From NCBI RefSeq assembly GCF_001514495.1, contig NZ_BCNM01000014.1:124001-188000 (forward strand): a DNA stretch of 64,000 nt, in the 5' to 3' direction. Source of the stretch: Paenibacillus pabuli NBRC 13638 (lineage in GTDB: Bacteria > Bacillota > Bacilli > Paenibacillales > Paenibacillaceae). The notes under the pieces are model-generated. The model was not told the origin of the DNA, made no database searches, and worked only from the letters and a program-made list of their open reading frames with translations. This document shows, piece by piece, positions 18,617 to 27,436 of this stretch; position 1 is the stretch's first letter, and each line of letters opens with the position of its first letter. The position numbers and the translations under genes are program-made.

Positions 18617-19843
18617 ATGTTTAAGAAAGATTGCATCGCTATGCTGTTGGCGGGAGGAGAAGGGAAAAGATTAAACCCTTTAACCTCAAGTATCGCAAAA
18701 CCCGCTGTACCGTTTGGCGGGCACTACCGGATCATCGATTTTCCTCTCAGCAACTGCGTAAACTCAGGTATCGACACTGTAGGTGTACTAACGCAGTATC
18801 AAGCTGATTCACTACATGATCACATTGGTGGAGGAGAACCGTGGGGCCTCGAAACGTCAAAAGAGGCAGGAATTTCCTTACTTCCATCTTATCATACAGG
18901 AAATGACGAATACTTGGGAACTGCGGACGCAATTTATAAAAATATTGACTATATTGATCAACAAAACCCCGAAAATGTTCTAATTTTGTCGGGTGATCAT
19001 ATCTACCATATGAATTACCGTGAGATGCTGGAAGCTCATAAAGCGAATGAAGCGGCAGCCACCATTTCGGTTATGGAGGTTCCATGGGATGAAGCTCATC
19101 GTTTCGGTATTATGGCAGCGGACGCCAATTCGCGTGTGACCGAGTTTGCGGAGAAACCGGCCGAACCGAAAAGCAACTTGGCTTCCATGGGGATTTATAT
19201 GTTCAAATGGGATTATCTGAAGCGTCACCTGATTGAAGATGCTGCAAACCCCGAATCCAGCCATGATTTTGGTAAAGATGTGATTCCTCAGATGCTGAAC
19301 GAAAATACACCTCTCTTCGTCTACAACTTTAATGGGTATTGGAAGGATGTAGGTACGGTGAAGAGTCTCTGGGATGCACATATGGACTTGCTTCATAACG
19401 ATGAGGACTGGAGCTTGCAAAAAGAAGAATGGCCCATGTTTACCCGTGATTGGAGAACTAAACCAAGTGCATACAAAGCACGTAATACGCGAGCAGAACT
19501 TCTTGCGTCCATGGTTCATGAATCCTGCGCCATTGAAGGCCGAGCCGAACGATCTGTTATTTTCTGCGGGGCTGAGGTCGGCAAAGGTTCAGAGGTTAAA
19601 GACAGCGTAATTATGCCAAATGCACGAGTAGGTCGCGGGGTTCATATCGAACGTGCCATCATTGGTGAAGGTGCCATCATTAAAGACGGTGCCATCGTCA
19701 AAGGCACTGCAGATGAAATTGTGGTAGTAGGACCCAATGAGATTGTCTCTGCCAAACCGGCAGTGCGTACCCAACCCGTTCGTATGCTTAAAGAAGTGTA
19801 TGAGAAAAGCGGGCGCCTGCGCGCTGGAGAACTTTCCTCATAA
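18617..19843 (+). CDS. glgC: Glucose-1-phosphate adenylyltransferase
   Basis: GlgC makes ADP-glucose from ATP and glucose-1-phosphate, the committed step of glycogen synthesis. The 408-residue protein shows [12 protein letters not shown] (nucleotide loop, about 12-23), [36 protein letters not shown] and a C-terminal left-handed β-helix (hexapeptide repeats from [17 protein letters not shown]). Length and motifs are of a GlgC, not the inactive GlgD. GGGAGGGAAACG precedes the ATG. It is divergent from glgBA; no glgD or glgP is present here, unlike the B. subtilis glgBCDAP operon. A bidirectional terminator follows. Confidence 0.97.
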   Translation: MFKKDCIAMLLAGGEGKRLNPLTSSIAKPAVPFGGHYRIIDFPLSNCVNSGIDTVGVLTQYQADSLHDHIGGGEPWGLETSKEAGISLLPSYHTGNDEYLGTADAIYKNIDYIDQQNPENVLILSGDHIYHMNYREMLEAHKANEAAATISVMEVPWDEAHRFGIMAADANSRVTEFAEKPAEPKSNLASMGIYMFKWDYLKRHLIEDAANPESSHDFGKDVIPQMLNENTPLFVYNFNGYWKDVGTVKSLWDAHMDLLHNDEDWSLQKEEWPMFTRDWRTKPSAYKARNTRAELLASMVHESCAIEGRAERSVIFCGAEVGKGSEVKDSVIMPNARVGRGVHIERAIIGEGAIIKDGAIVKGTADEIVVVGPNEIVSAKPAVRTQPVRMLKEVYEKSGRLRAGELSS

Positions 19844-19851
19844 GGATAAAG

Positions 19852-19880
19852 AAAAGGCGGGCCGATATGGCTCGCCTTTT
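19852..19880. terminator. Bidirectional terminator between glgC and the histidine kinase
   Basis: AAAAGGCGGGCC / GGCTCGCCTTTT, 12 pairs with one wobble, A and T runs on both sides. Confidence 0.88.
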
Positions 19881-19888
19881 TGGTGCTC

Positions 19889-21352
19889 TTATTCAGATGA
19901 GGAATCCTTTAGCGTTTCAGAATCACTTTTCTGTTTTGAAGCTTCACCCACGCCCTCTTCTTCAGGTAGTGCTGGTAAGGCAACTGTCACAGTGGTTCCT
20001 GATCCCAGTTCACTCTGTATCGTGATGGTACCTTCATGCAATTCAACCAGTTCCTGGGTAATGGCAAGTCCCAGCCCTGTTCCCCCATTCTGATGATTCA
20101 CTTGGAAGAAACGGTCCCGTACTTTAATGAGATGTTCCTCACTGATTCCGATACCCGTATCCTGAACAGCAGCTATAATCTGCCCGTTCTCTTCTTTGAC
20201 AGAAAGGAAAATCCACGAATTTTCATGAGAGAATTTAATGGCATTATCAACCAGATTAAGAAAAACCTGTTTGAGTCTGTTTCCATCTCCAAATACATTA
20301 AATGCACGATCTTCATCGGTATCCAGCTTAAGATGTACTTGTTTTTGCTCTGCTTTGGCCCATACATTAAGCATCGTTTCCTGTACAATCTCCCGAATAC
20401 TGACCGTTCCTTTTACTAACTTCATTTGATTTTGTTGTAACTTGGAGAAATCGAGCATTTCTTCAACAAGTCCGATTAGACGCTCGGTTTCTTTAGAAAT
20501 AATACTCATTCCAATTCTTGTTTCATCCGGATCATATCCACCGGAATCCAGCGTCTCACTCCACCCTTTTATACTGGTCAGAGGTGTCCGCAATTCATGA
20601 GAGATGGAGGAAATAAAATCATCCTTGATCTGGTTACTGCGCACAATTTCATGAGCCATGAAATTTAGGGTGGATGCGAGCTCGCCAAGTTCATGCTTGT
20701 AATTCCCCTTAACTCTGACATCCAGCCGTCCTCTCGCCATTTGAGCCGATACGGCTGTGATATTATTGAGGGGACGTACAATGGAGTTCGCCATTCCAAT
20801 ACTAATAATTAAGACAATAACCAGGACGGCTACACCTACCGCTACTGCGAGTAGCCCCATAACCAGAAGCTTGGAATTAACCATATCAAGTGAGGTGAGA
20901 TACCTTACAATATACGTATTTTCACCACCCAAATCCAACTTATGGGACACCGCCATGACTTGCTCACCTGTAACGGGCTGCCTTCCTACCCAGCGTCCAA
21001 TGCTCCCATTCATAGCCTGCGAGATATCGCTCGTTTGGAGAACGGCATGCTCCGACTCAAAAGCGGTAGAACTAGCGAGGACACGACCTTCCATATCAAG
21101 GATTTGCAGCTCCGTACTATCCAATTGAAGATTTGCAAGTAAATACGATAGATTATTAGCTTCATCCGTACGGGATAATGTTTCTTTAAAATCATTTGTC
21201 GAAGTAATCTGCTGATTAATTGTATTGTAAATACTCTCATAATAATATCTTTGTACTGCAATTAAAAAAACGAATTCCACCAACAGCAGAGCCAGAAACA
21301 CTACAATAAAATAATGTAATACGATCTGCCGGGTAATGCCTTTTTTGATCAT
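19889..21352 (-). CDS. Sensor histidine kinase
   Basis: A 487-residue membrane sensor kinase. TM1 (about 12-33) and TM2 (about 161-188) frame an extracytoplasmic domain of about 125 residues. Then come HAMP (SIVRPLNNITA onward), HisKA with SHELRTPLTS (phosphorylated His252), and an HATPase domain with NLVDNAIKFS, DTGIGI and GGTGLGLAI. A serine/glutamate-rich tail follows. The start overlaps the regulator's stop as ATGA, so the two are coupled partners. The frame upstream of 21352 is only the end of the regulator gene in another frame. The signal is unknown; the lipoprotein and ABC ATPase in the same operon are candidate partners. Confidence 0.92.
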   Translation of the reverse strand: MIKKGITRQIVLHYFIVVFLALLLVEFVFLIAVQRYYYESIYNTINQQITSTNDFKETLSRTDEANNLSYLLANLQLDSTELQILDMEGRVLASSTAFESEHAVLQTSDISQAMNGSIGRWVGRQPVTGEQVMAVSHKLDLGGENTYIVRYLTSLDMVNSKLLVMGLLAVAVGVAVLVIVLIISIGMANSIVRPLNNITAVSAQMARGRLDVRVKGNYKHELGELASTLNFMAHEIVRSNQIKDDFISSISHELRTPLTSIKGWSETLDSGGYDPDETRIGMSIISKETERLIGLVEEMLDFSKLQQNQMKLVKGTVSIREIVQETMLNVWAKAEQKQVHLKLDTDEDRAFNVFGDGNRLKQVFLNLVDNAIKFSHENSWIFLSVKEENGQIIAAVQDTGIGISEEHLIKVRDRFFQVNHQNGGTGLGLAITQELVELHEGTITIQSELGSGTTVTVALPALPEEEGVGEASKQKSDSETLKDSSSE

Positions 21353-22047
21353 TGATCCCGGCCCTTCCATTTGTACCCGTGACCCCATACAGTCTGAAGG
21401 TATTCAGGTTCGGAAGGATTGTTCTCAATTTTCTGACGCAGGCGTCGGATGTTAACGTCCACGATTTTTGGATCGCCCATGTACTCCTTGCCCCAGACGT
21501 GATCCAGCAGCACATCCCGGCTTAAAGGTGTATTTTCTTTTTCAAGGAAAAATTGAATCAGTGAAAATTCTGTTGGTGTTAATTCGATTAATTCGTTCTG
21601 TTTCTTAAATTGTTTGGAGATTAGATCAAGTGAGAACGGCCCTGACTGGAACGTTACCTTGGCAGCCGTCTCCCGATGTACATTCACCCGGCGCAGCAAC
21701 GATTGAATACGTGCAATCAGCTCTGTAGGACTAAAGGGCTTACTTACGTGATCGTCCGCTCCGACAGATAACGCATACACCTTATCTTGCTCCTGTACTT
21801 TTGCTGTCAGGAAAATAATACCTAGACGTTCATTCGTTTCACGAATGCGTCGGCACACTTCAAAACCGTCAATGCCTGGGACCATAACATCCAGCAAAGC
21901 CAAGTCAATATCTGGAACAGTTTGCAAAATACGAAGCGCTTCATGTCCATCTCCTGCTTCAAGCACTTCAAATCCGTTTCTTTTCAAATTAATAACAATA
22001 AAACTGCGAATGGATTCTTCATCCTCAAGAATAAGTACTTTACTCAT
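21349..22047 (-). CDS. OmpR-family response regulator
   Basis: A 232-residue response regulator with a receiver (acidic LEDEES near residue 8, phospho-acceptor Asp53 in LALLDVMVPG, Thr in FLTAK, Lys in VSKPFSPTEL) and a C-terminal winged helix (LTPTEFSLIQFFLE, VDVNIRRLRQKIE, TVWGHGYKW). It should be phosphorylated by the kinase encoded next, with which it overlaps by four bases. The ATG follows AAAGGAAG. It overlaps the lipoprotein gene upstream by eight bases. Confidence 0.95.
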   Translation of the reverse strand: MSKVLILEDEESIRSFIVINLKRNGFEVLEAGDGHEALRILQTVPDIDLALLDVMVPGIDGFEVCRRIRETNERLGIIFLTAKVQEQDKVYALSVGADDHVSKPFSPTELIARIQSLLRRVNVHRETAAKVTFQSGPFSLDLISKQFKKQNELIELTPTEFSLIQFFLEKENTPLSRDVLLDHVWGKEYMGDPKIVDVNIRRLRQKIENNPSEPEYLQTVWGHGYKWKGRDQ

Positions 22048-23380
22048 GTAGTTCTTCCTTTCTATTCAAATGCGACATATTATCCAATAATCCACCATCA
22101 TTATTCGCAGATTGTGCGCCACGATAAGCGATCACTTGATCATTCGACTTGGTAATCTCTTTCCACCCTTTTCCTTTGTCCTGTTCCCACTGAGTAAGGG
22201 TGAAATATTTAATCTCTCCTACGGTTTCATCCGTATCAATCATTTTAAATCGGATATATTTTTCTTTTTCTGATTTGGTGTCAATTGTGATTTTTCCGAA
22301 CCATTCCGCTTTTAGATTGAGGTGGAATGCATTCGCATCATCACGGTATTGGAAGGACACAAAATCTTTCCCATCCTTGCCATTCCATTGATAGAAGGTA
22401 TAAAACCACATCCGGGCATCAAACACATAATGTTCCCAGCCCCTTGGCGATTCCTTCAAACCAAATTCAATAATACCATCATTATTAAAATCACCGCTTA
22501 AAATTTTGTCATCTCTATAGGTTTGATCAGGAGAATTGAACGCATTCACCAATTTATTGTCCTTCACATACACAATCTGTGTAAAAGTACTTCGATCATC
22601 TAATTCAGCATCCAACACAATACCCACTTTATCTTTAGCTATTTGACCGCCAAGTGCGTTATAAAATTCTTTTACTGTATAATCGGTCTGTACGCGGTCC
22701 ACTTCCTTGAAACTGCCATCATCATACTGATACAAGGCAAGGGATGCAAATCCGCTGGTATTAAGTGATACGATGGCAAAATCATTCTTCTTGTCTCCAT
22801 TTAAATCCAAAGGATTCCCTTGTAAATCATCAATGATCAACTGATTATAGGGTACTCCACCCATTACCTGTTCTAGGGCCCCTCCTTTGTAGGAATAGGC
22901 CATTAAGGCTTTCTGAGCTTCCAGGCTTACCCCCAGAACGATATCTGGATTGCCATCATTCGTAATATCCAGCAATTTAAATGATTGTAATGTATTACCC
23001 GGGACGTCGAAAGTCAGCTTTTTCACCCAAGTATCACTCTGCTCTTCGAGAATCATCCCATGAATTCGGACATTCTCACTCGGTGTTTCATAGAAAACAA
23101 TAGCTTCTCGGGTCCCGTCCCCATTTAGATCTGCCACTCGAATCATGCTTGTATTGTTCATGTCCTTGGGACGAATCAATTTGCTCTCAGGAGGTTGTTC
23201 TTTTTGTACAATTGTAAGCAATCTCTCCTTGTCCATCGACATCATGGGTTGTTTCATCAGTAACTTGGGATCGCTAAGAACAGTACATCCGCTAAGGACT
23301 GAACCAAGCAGGATACTTACTGCTCCACCTGCCAACAGCCGTCCCCACCGTGAATTAAGCAAATTCATCACTCTTTTCAA
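22040..23380 (-). CDS. VCBS/FG-GAP-like lipoprotein
   Basis: A 446-residue predicted lipoprotein. A signal peptide ends with lipobox VLSGC (Cys32). The mature part holds several calcium-loop-like repeats: DLNGDGTREAIVF (about 95), DITNDGNPDIVLG, DLNGDKKNDFAIV and DFNNDGIIEFGL, the FG-GAP/VCBS pattern that builds a β-propeller. No catalytic motif is seen. The frame opens with TTG at 23380; an ATG lies four codons in. It is sandwiched between an ABC ATPase gene and a two-component pair in one operon, so a role as extracellular sensor or cofactor of the kinase is plausible but inferred. Confidence 0.82.
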   Translation of the reverse strand: MKRVMNLLNSRWGRLLAGGAVSILLGSVLSGCTVLSDPKLLMKQPMMSMDKERLLTIVQKEQPPESKLIRPKDMNNTSMIRVADLNGDGTREAIVFYETPSENVRIHGMILEEQSDTWVKKLTFDVPGNTLQSFKLLDITNDGNPDIVLGVSLEAQKALMAYSYKGGALEQVMGGVPYNQLIIDDLQGNPLDLNGDKKNDFAIVSLNTSGFASLALYQYDDGSFKEVDRVQTDYTVKEFYNALGGQIAKDKVGIVLDAELDDRSTFTQIVYVKDNKLVNAFNSPDQTYRDDKILSGDFNNDGIIEFGLKESPRGWEHYVFDARMWFYTFYQWNGKDGKDFVSFQYRDDANAFHLNLKAEWFGKITIDTKSEKEKYIRFKMIDTDETVGEIKYFTLTQWEQDKGKGWKEITKSNDQVIAYRGAQSANNDGGLLDNMSHLNRKEELHE

Positions 23381-23384
23381 TAGT

Positions 23385-24110
23385 TTAAATCATATTTTTT
23401 TCTTGCTGTGTCAATCGACGTCCTCTTATGTCAAAAACAATCTTGCCTTCCGATAGCCCCCAGATGCGGGTGGCATGTTTCTCTGCCAGTTCAATCGGCA
23501 ATACCGCAATTACAGTAGCCCGTTCCTCTTCGCACAATTTGCGCAGCGTCTCCAGAACAGCATCAGCGGTATGAGGATCAAGACCCACGACAGGCTCGTC
23601 CGCCAAGACAACTTTGGCACCATGTGCAAGCGCACGGGCAATGGCAACACGCTGCTTCTCACCACCACTGAGCTTCTCTGCCGTCTGGTGCGCTTTATCC
23701 AGTAATCCCAATCCCTCCAGATAATCCATAGCGCCCATATAATCATCGGAACGTACCATGCCCGTTACCATTCTCCACAAAGGGGTCTGACCCGACCGAC
23801 CGATCAATACATTTTTCAAAGCAGTACGTCTCGGGTACAATTGCGGATTCTGTTCCAAGTATGCCCATTCCCGTTTAATTTTCCGTTTTCCGGACCAGCC
23901 CTCTTTCAAAATCTCGGCTCCGTCCACCGTAAATCGGCCGCCATCCCATTTCTCCATCATGGCAAGGCATTTAAGCAGCATGCTTTTTCCGCTCCCGCTG
24001 GAACCGACTACTGCAATCATTTCTCCCTGCTGCATATCAAATTGAATATCCCGCAGAACCGGAACCCGGTCCGCTCCTACGGATTTGCTTAAGCCTTCCA
24101 CTCTGATCAT
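23385..24110 (-). CDS. ABC transporter ATP-binding protein without nearby permease
   Basis: A 241-residue ABC ATPase resembling the PhnC/phosphonate-type branch. It has Walker A GSSGSGKS (about 36-43), a Q-loop AYLEQNPQLYPR, signature LSGGEKQRVAIARAL, Walker B VVLADEPVVGLD, but VLPIELAEKHA where an H-loop histidine is normally flanked by TH. No permease or binding protein is encoded around it. It is the first gene of an operon with the lipoprotein, response regulator and kinase, four bases from the lipoprotein. It may serve a permease encoded elsewhere or act in signalling. Confidence 0.88.
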   Translation of the reverse strand: MIRVEGLSKSVGADRVPVLRDIQFDMQQGEMIAVVGSSGSGKSMLLKCLAMMEKWDGGRFTVDGAEILKEGWSGKRKIKREWAYLEQNPQLYPRRTALKNVLIGRSGQTPLWRMVTGMVRSDDYMGAMDYLEGLGLLDKAHQTAEKLSGGEKQRVAIARALAHGAKVVLADEPVVGLDPHTADAVLETLRKLCEEERATVIAVLPIELAEKHATRIWGLSEGKIVFDIRGRRLTQQEKNMI

Positions 24111-24194
24111 CGCGATGTCTCCTCTTGTCCATGTTTTTCCCTAACTACTAGTGTACTCGGAAATGGACATCAATTTCCATGCGAACACCAGCTT

Positions 24195-25385
24195 CTATTT
24201 TAACACAGATTCAAGCTTAGGTTTACGACGAAATAATACACCTGCTGCACCAAAAAGAAGATACATGAACCCTAGCAAAGTAAACATGCTTCCCGGTGAG
24301 ATCCAATTGATGACTTGGCCACCCAGGTTCGGTCCAATAATGCTTCCAATCGTAAAATGAAACGAAGCCACCACATTCGCTGCAGGCAGAAGCGCTTTAG
24401 GAAGAATATCTGCGGCATAGGCCAGGCCAAGCGAGAAAAACGATCCTACCAACCCACCAGCTATCGTTAGCAGCACTAGTGTCCACCAGAAATGCGTGCC
24501 TGCCACGGGAACTAGCATGAAGACGATGCCGCCCGTTATACCGGCAAACATCAACGTCTTCTTTCGACCGTACCGGTCACTTAACATGCCAAGAGGTAAT
24601 TGAAGAAACAGTCCACCGATTCCGACGAACGGCAGTAATGAAGATATCTGATTGGCATCGAATCCAATACGCAGTCCGTAAACAGGGAAGTTGCTGTTCA
24701 TCCCGGCTTCCATGTATCCATACAATAAAGCAGGCAATAACGCATACCATGCCCAAGCCAGACTTCGACGGAAACGACGTTCAGGCAGCTGGCCATGTTC
24801 TGTTTTTTCGGGCTTTGTATCGGGAAGCTTCATTAATACGAGGATGAGTACCGCCGCCATACAAACAAATAATACCCAGAACGGAACAGCATCACCAAAG
24901 CCGAGCAGTTTGATTCCCAATGGCCCAATGCTGAATCCGAGTCCATAGGACATGCCGTATAGAGAAATGTATCGTCCCCGTTTCTCGGGTGCCGTAACCA
25001 GGAGAACCCATAATTGTGCAGCATAATGAAGTGCACTGTCACCGATTCCGACGACCAGACGTAAAATGAACCAGATTTTGATATCCGGAAAATAAGGAAA
25101 CAAAATGAGGGGAATCATGACAAATAACAAGCCGCCGATAATCAGCTTTTTGAAACCGATCGCTCCCAGCAGTCGTTCAGCGACCAGGGTCATGGCAAAA
25201 GAACCAACGTATAATGCGGCAGCGTTCAATCCGTTCAAACCCGAGGAAACTCCCTTTTGCTCCAGGAAAATGGACAGCACTGGCAATAGAAGTCCCTGAC
25301 TTATACCCGCTACAACAATAACGATGATCAGTATGAGATAGTTCGATGTAGAATTTGACAATTTGGTTTTAGTTAGAGATGACAC
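24195..25385 (-). CDS. Major facilitator superfamily transporter
   Basis: A 396-residue MFS permease with about 12 hydrophobic helices. The loop 2-3 motif is only partial (VAERLLGAIGFKK), and the second-half equivalent LSDRYGRKKTLM (about 268) is clear. The central loop is charged (TKPEKTEHGQLPERRFRRS). The start is GTG at 25385 downstream of AGGAGG. The gene stands alone. Its substrate, drug or metabolite, cannot be told. Confidence 0.88.
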   Translation of the reverse strand: MSSLTKTKLSNSTSNYLILIIVIVVAGISQGLLLPVLSIFLEQKGVSSGLNGLNAAALYVGSFAMTLVAERLLGAIGFKKLIIGGLLFVMIPLILFPYFPDIKIWFILRLVVGIGDSALHYAAQLWVLLVTAPEKRGRYISLYGMSYGLGFSIGPLGIKLLGFGDAVPFWVLFVCMAAVLILVLMKLPDTKPEKTEHGQLPERRFRRSLAWAWYALLPALLYGYMEAGMNSNFPVYGLRIGFDANQISSLLPFVGIGGLFLQLPLGMLSDRYGRKKTLMFAGITGGIVFMLVPVAGTHFWWTLVLLTIAGGLVGSFFSLGLAYAADILPKALLPAANVVASFHFTIGSIIGPNLGGQVINWISPGSMFTLLGFMYLLFGAAGVLFRRKPKLESVLK

Positions 25386-25481
25386 GAAATTTCATTCCTC
25401 CTGCAAGCATACAAAGAAAAATCGCCATCCCTGACGACCTTTCGCATGTTATAACTATTCTGTTGATCGCGCACGGTTACA

Positions 25482-25498
25482 CCAGGGCTTTGCCCTGG
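25482..25498. repeat. Short perfect palindromic hairpin in a divergent gap
   Basis: CCAGGGC-TTT-GCCCTGG, seven pairs with a three-base loop, midway between the MFS gene and the divergent ArsR-like gene (gap 25386-25595). There is no T run, so it looks more like an operator or RNA hairpin than a terminator. Confidence 0.5.
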
Positions 25499-25595
25499 AC
25501 TTGAACATTATAGTGGACAACGCCCTGCAAAACAAGCCATAATAGTACTTAAGTCGCTGCGTACATTTAGATGTGACGGGAGGATTCTGCAACAT

Positions 25596-26522
25596 ATGGC
25601 TTATCATGTTAAAATCGATGTTTCACCGATATATGAAATGCTCAACAGTTTTTTGGTATATGTAACGAAGAAATGGATTCAACATCTCGATGTCGGTCCA
25701 GAATGGATTATTGAAGTGGAAGGCAAACTAAGTTCCAATGTACGAGCTGCGCTCGCGCCTGCTTCTACTTGGCCTTTTGATGACTTTGACGTCCTGTTTG
25801 CATGGGCTGCGTACCGAGATGGCTCCACAGAAAATCGCGATTTTTTGGACATGCTTGCAGGCCAGTCAGCCGATGAGCTGTTTGCACGTGTTTCACCTCT
25901 GCTGCCCAGTCTTACCATAGAAGAATCAACTCGTATTCGGGACAGCTATGTTCCCCTGCTTCGACTCTGGGATCAGCATTACTGCCAGCATATGAGTGAG
26001 GATTATCGTATCTGGCTGGAGGAAGACGCTGAAGAGAAACGCATTTTGCTTGATAAAATGGGACCTGAATTACTCATTGAGTATGCCACTGCAGGTGTTT
26101 TGGTTGAACCAATGCCTGGGCTGGATGAGGTCATTCTATTTCCAACCGTTCACAATCGCCCCATTAATATGTACTGCTTCTACGAGGGCATGATGATTAT
26201 GCAGTATCCCGTGGATGCTCCCGAAGAAGATGAGGATCAGCCGCCAACTTGTCTGCTTCGTTTCACCCATGCTCTGGCAGATCCAGAAAGACTCCGTCTG
26301 CTTCGTTACGTATCAGAGGAGCCGAAATCACTTGCTGAGATGTGTGAAGAACTAGGTAAAGACGAGGATATGGTTAAAGACCAGGTTATGGCTCTTCGCA
26401 TCGCCGGTTTGCTACGAACTCATCTGCTCGGCAGCAACCGTAAAGAGAAATACAGTATCCGGCCGGATGGCGTATCTGAATTGAATATGTTCCTGGAATC
26501 CTATATTCGCATAGACATATGA
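25596..26522 (+). CDS. ArsR-like winged-helix regulator with large N-terminal domain
   Basis: A 308-residue protein. Residues 1-215 form an uncharacterised α-rich domain (MAYHVKIDVSPIYEMLNSF ... DSYVPLLRLWDQ), of the kind seen as DUF5937 in Bacillota. Residues 220-305 hold an ArsR-type winged helix: ALADPERLRLLRYVSEEPKSLAEMCEELGKDEDMVKDQV, then IAGLLRTHLLGSNRKEKYSI. No metal-binding CxC site is visible. The ATG follows GGGAGG well. It ends 40 bases before the HAD hydrolase gene on the same strand, so the two are probably co-transcribed. The ligand is unknown. Confidence 0.8.
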   Translation: MAYHVKIDVSPIYEMLNSFLVYVTKKWIQHLDVGPEWIIEVEGKLSSNVRAALAPASTWPFDDFDVLFAWAAYRDGSTENRDFLDMLAGQSADELFARVSPLLPSLTIEESTRIRDSYVPLLRLWDQHYCQHMSEDYRIWLEEDAEEKRILLDKMGPELLIEYATAGVLVEPMPGLDEVILFPTVHNRPINMYCFYEGMMIMQYPVDAPEEDEDQPPTCLLRFTHALADPERLRLLRYVSEEPKSLAEMCEELGKDEDMVKDQVMALRIAGLLRTHLLGSNRKEKYSIRPDGVSELNMFLESYIRIDI

Positions 26523-26562
26523 ACATCTGTGGACCTGCTGGCTGCAAGGAGTGAATTTTGAT

Positions 26563-27324
26563 ATGAAAAACATTAAACAACATATTATGTTTGATCTCGA
26601 CGATACACTCGTGTATTGCAATAAATATTTTAACCTGGTGCTTGGTGAGTTCTTTGAGAACATGCAAGAGTGGTTTGACGGACATGCCCTGACAACCCAA
26701 CAGATCCGGGAGAAACAGCTGGAAATCGATGTGACTGGAGTCAATAAATTGGGATTTGCAAGTCACCATTTCCCACAATCCCTTATTGATACGTACCGTT
26801 ATTTTTCCAAGAAATTTGCTAAGCCTACCTCTCCTCAAGAAGAGTCTTATCTCACCAAACTGGGTATGAGCGTATACGACCAAGAGGTTGAACCTTATCC
26901 GCATATGGTTGAAACATTGGAAAACTTAAAATCGGCTGGACATGCTCTCTACCTGTATACAGGCGGAGAAACCGTAATTCAGCAACGGAAGATTGACCAA
27001 ATGAAGCTGTCAGCATACTTTGATGACCGCATCTACATCCGGCAGCACAAGAACATTGAGGCTCTTGAAGGTATCCTCTCTACCGGACCGTTTGAACGTC
27101 GTGCAACATGGATGATTGGAAATTCACTGCGCACGGATATCATGCCAGCAGTCACAGCCGGCATCCATAGCATATATATCAAACAACCTAACGAGTGGCA
27201 ATATAACATTGTGGAGCTTCAGCCCAATCCTGAGACATCGATGTATACCATTACGGCATTGGAAGAGGTACCGAAGGTTATCCATGAAAATATCCAACAG
27301 CAGCAACAAAAAAGGACCCTTTAA
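26563..27324 (+). CDS. HAD-superfamily hydrolase
   Basis: A 253-residue phosphatase-type HAD protein. Motif I is FDLDDTLVYCN (nucleophile Asp near residue 12), motif II LYTGGE, Lys in the QRKIDQMKLS region, and motif IV WMIGNSLRTDIMPAV. A helical cap lies between motifs I and II. The ATG at 26563 is 11 bases after AAGGAG; the GTG at 26551 overlaps that site and is rejected. The stop codon lies in the loop of the terminator. Its substrate is unknown. Confidence 0.87.
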   Translation: MKNIKQHIMFDLDDTLVYCNKYFNLVLGEFFENMQEWFDGHALTTQQIREKQLEIDVTGVNKLGFASHHFPQSLIDTYRYFSKKFAKPTSPQEESYLTKLGMSVYDQEVEPYPHMVETLENLKSAGHALYLYTGGETVIQQRKIDQMKLSAYFDDRIYIRQHKNIEALEGILSTGPFERRATWMIGNSLRTDIMPAVTAGIHSIYIKQPNEWQYNIVELQPNPETSMYTITALEEVPKVIHENIQQQQQKRTL

Positions 27325-27338
27325 CAAAGGGTCCTTTT
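27310..27338 (+). terminator. Terminator containing the stop codon of the HAD gene
   Basis: AAAAGGACCCTTT / AAAGGGTCCTTTT, 13 pairs with a three-base loop; the TAA spans the loop edge. Confidence 0.92.
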
Positions 27339-27436
27339 ACTTATATCCAGGGAAAGAATCCGGTGTGAAAGTAAGAAAATAAACAACTTCTGCTTTCATT
27401 ACATGAAGCTTACGTTCCCGCCTTCAAGTCCACGAC

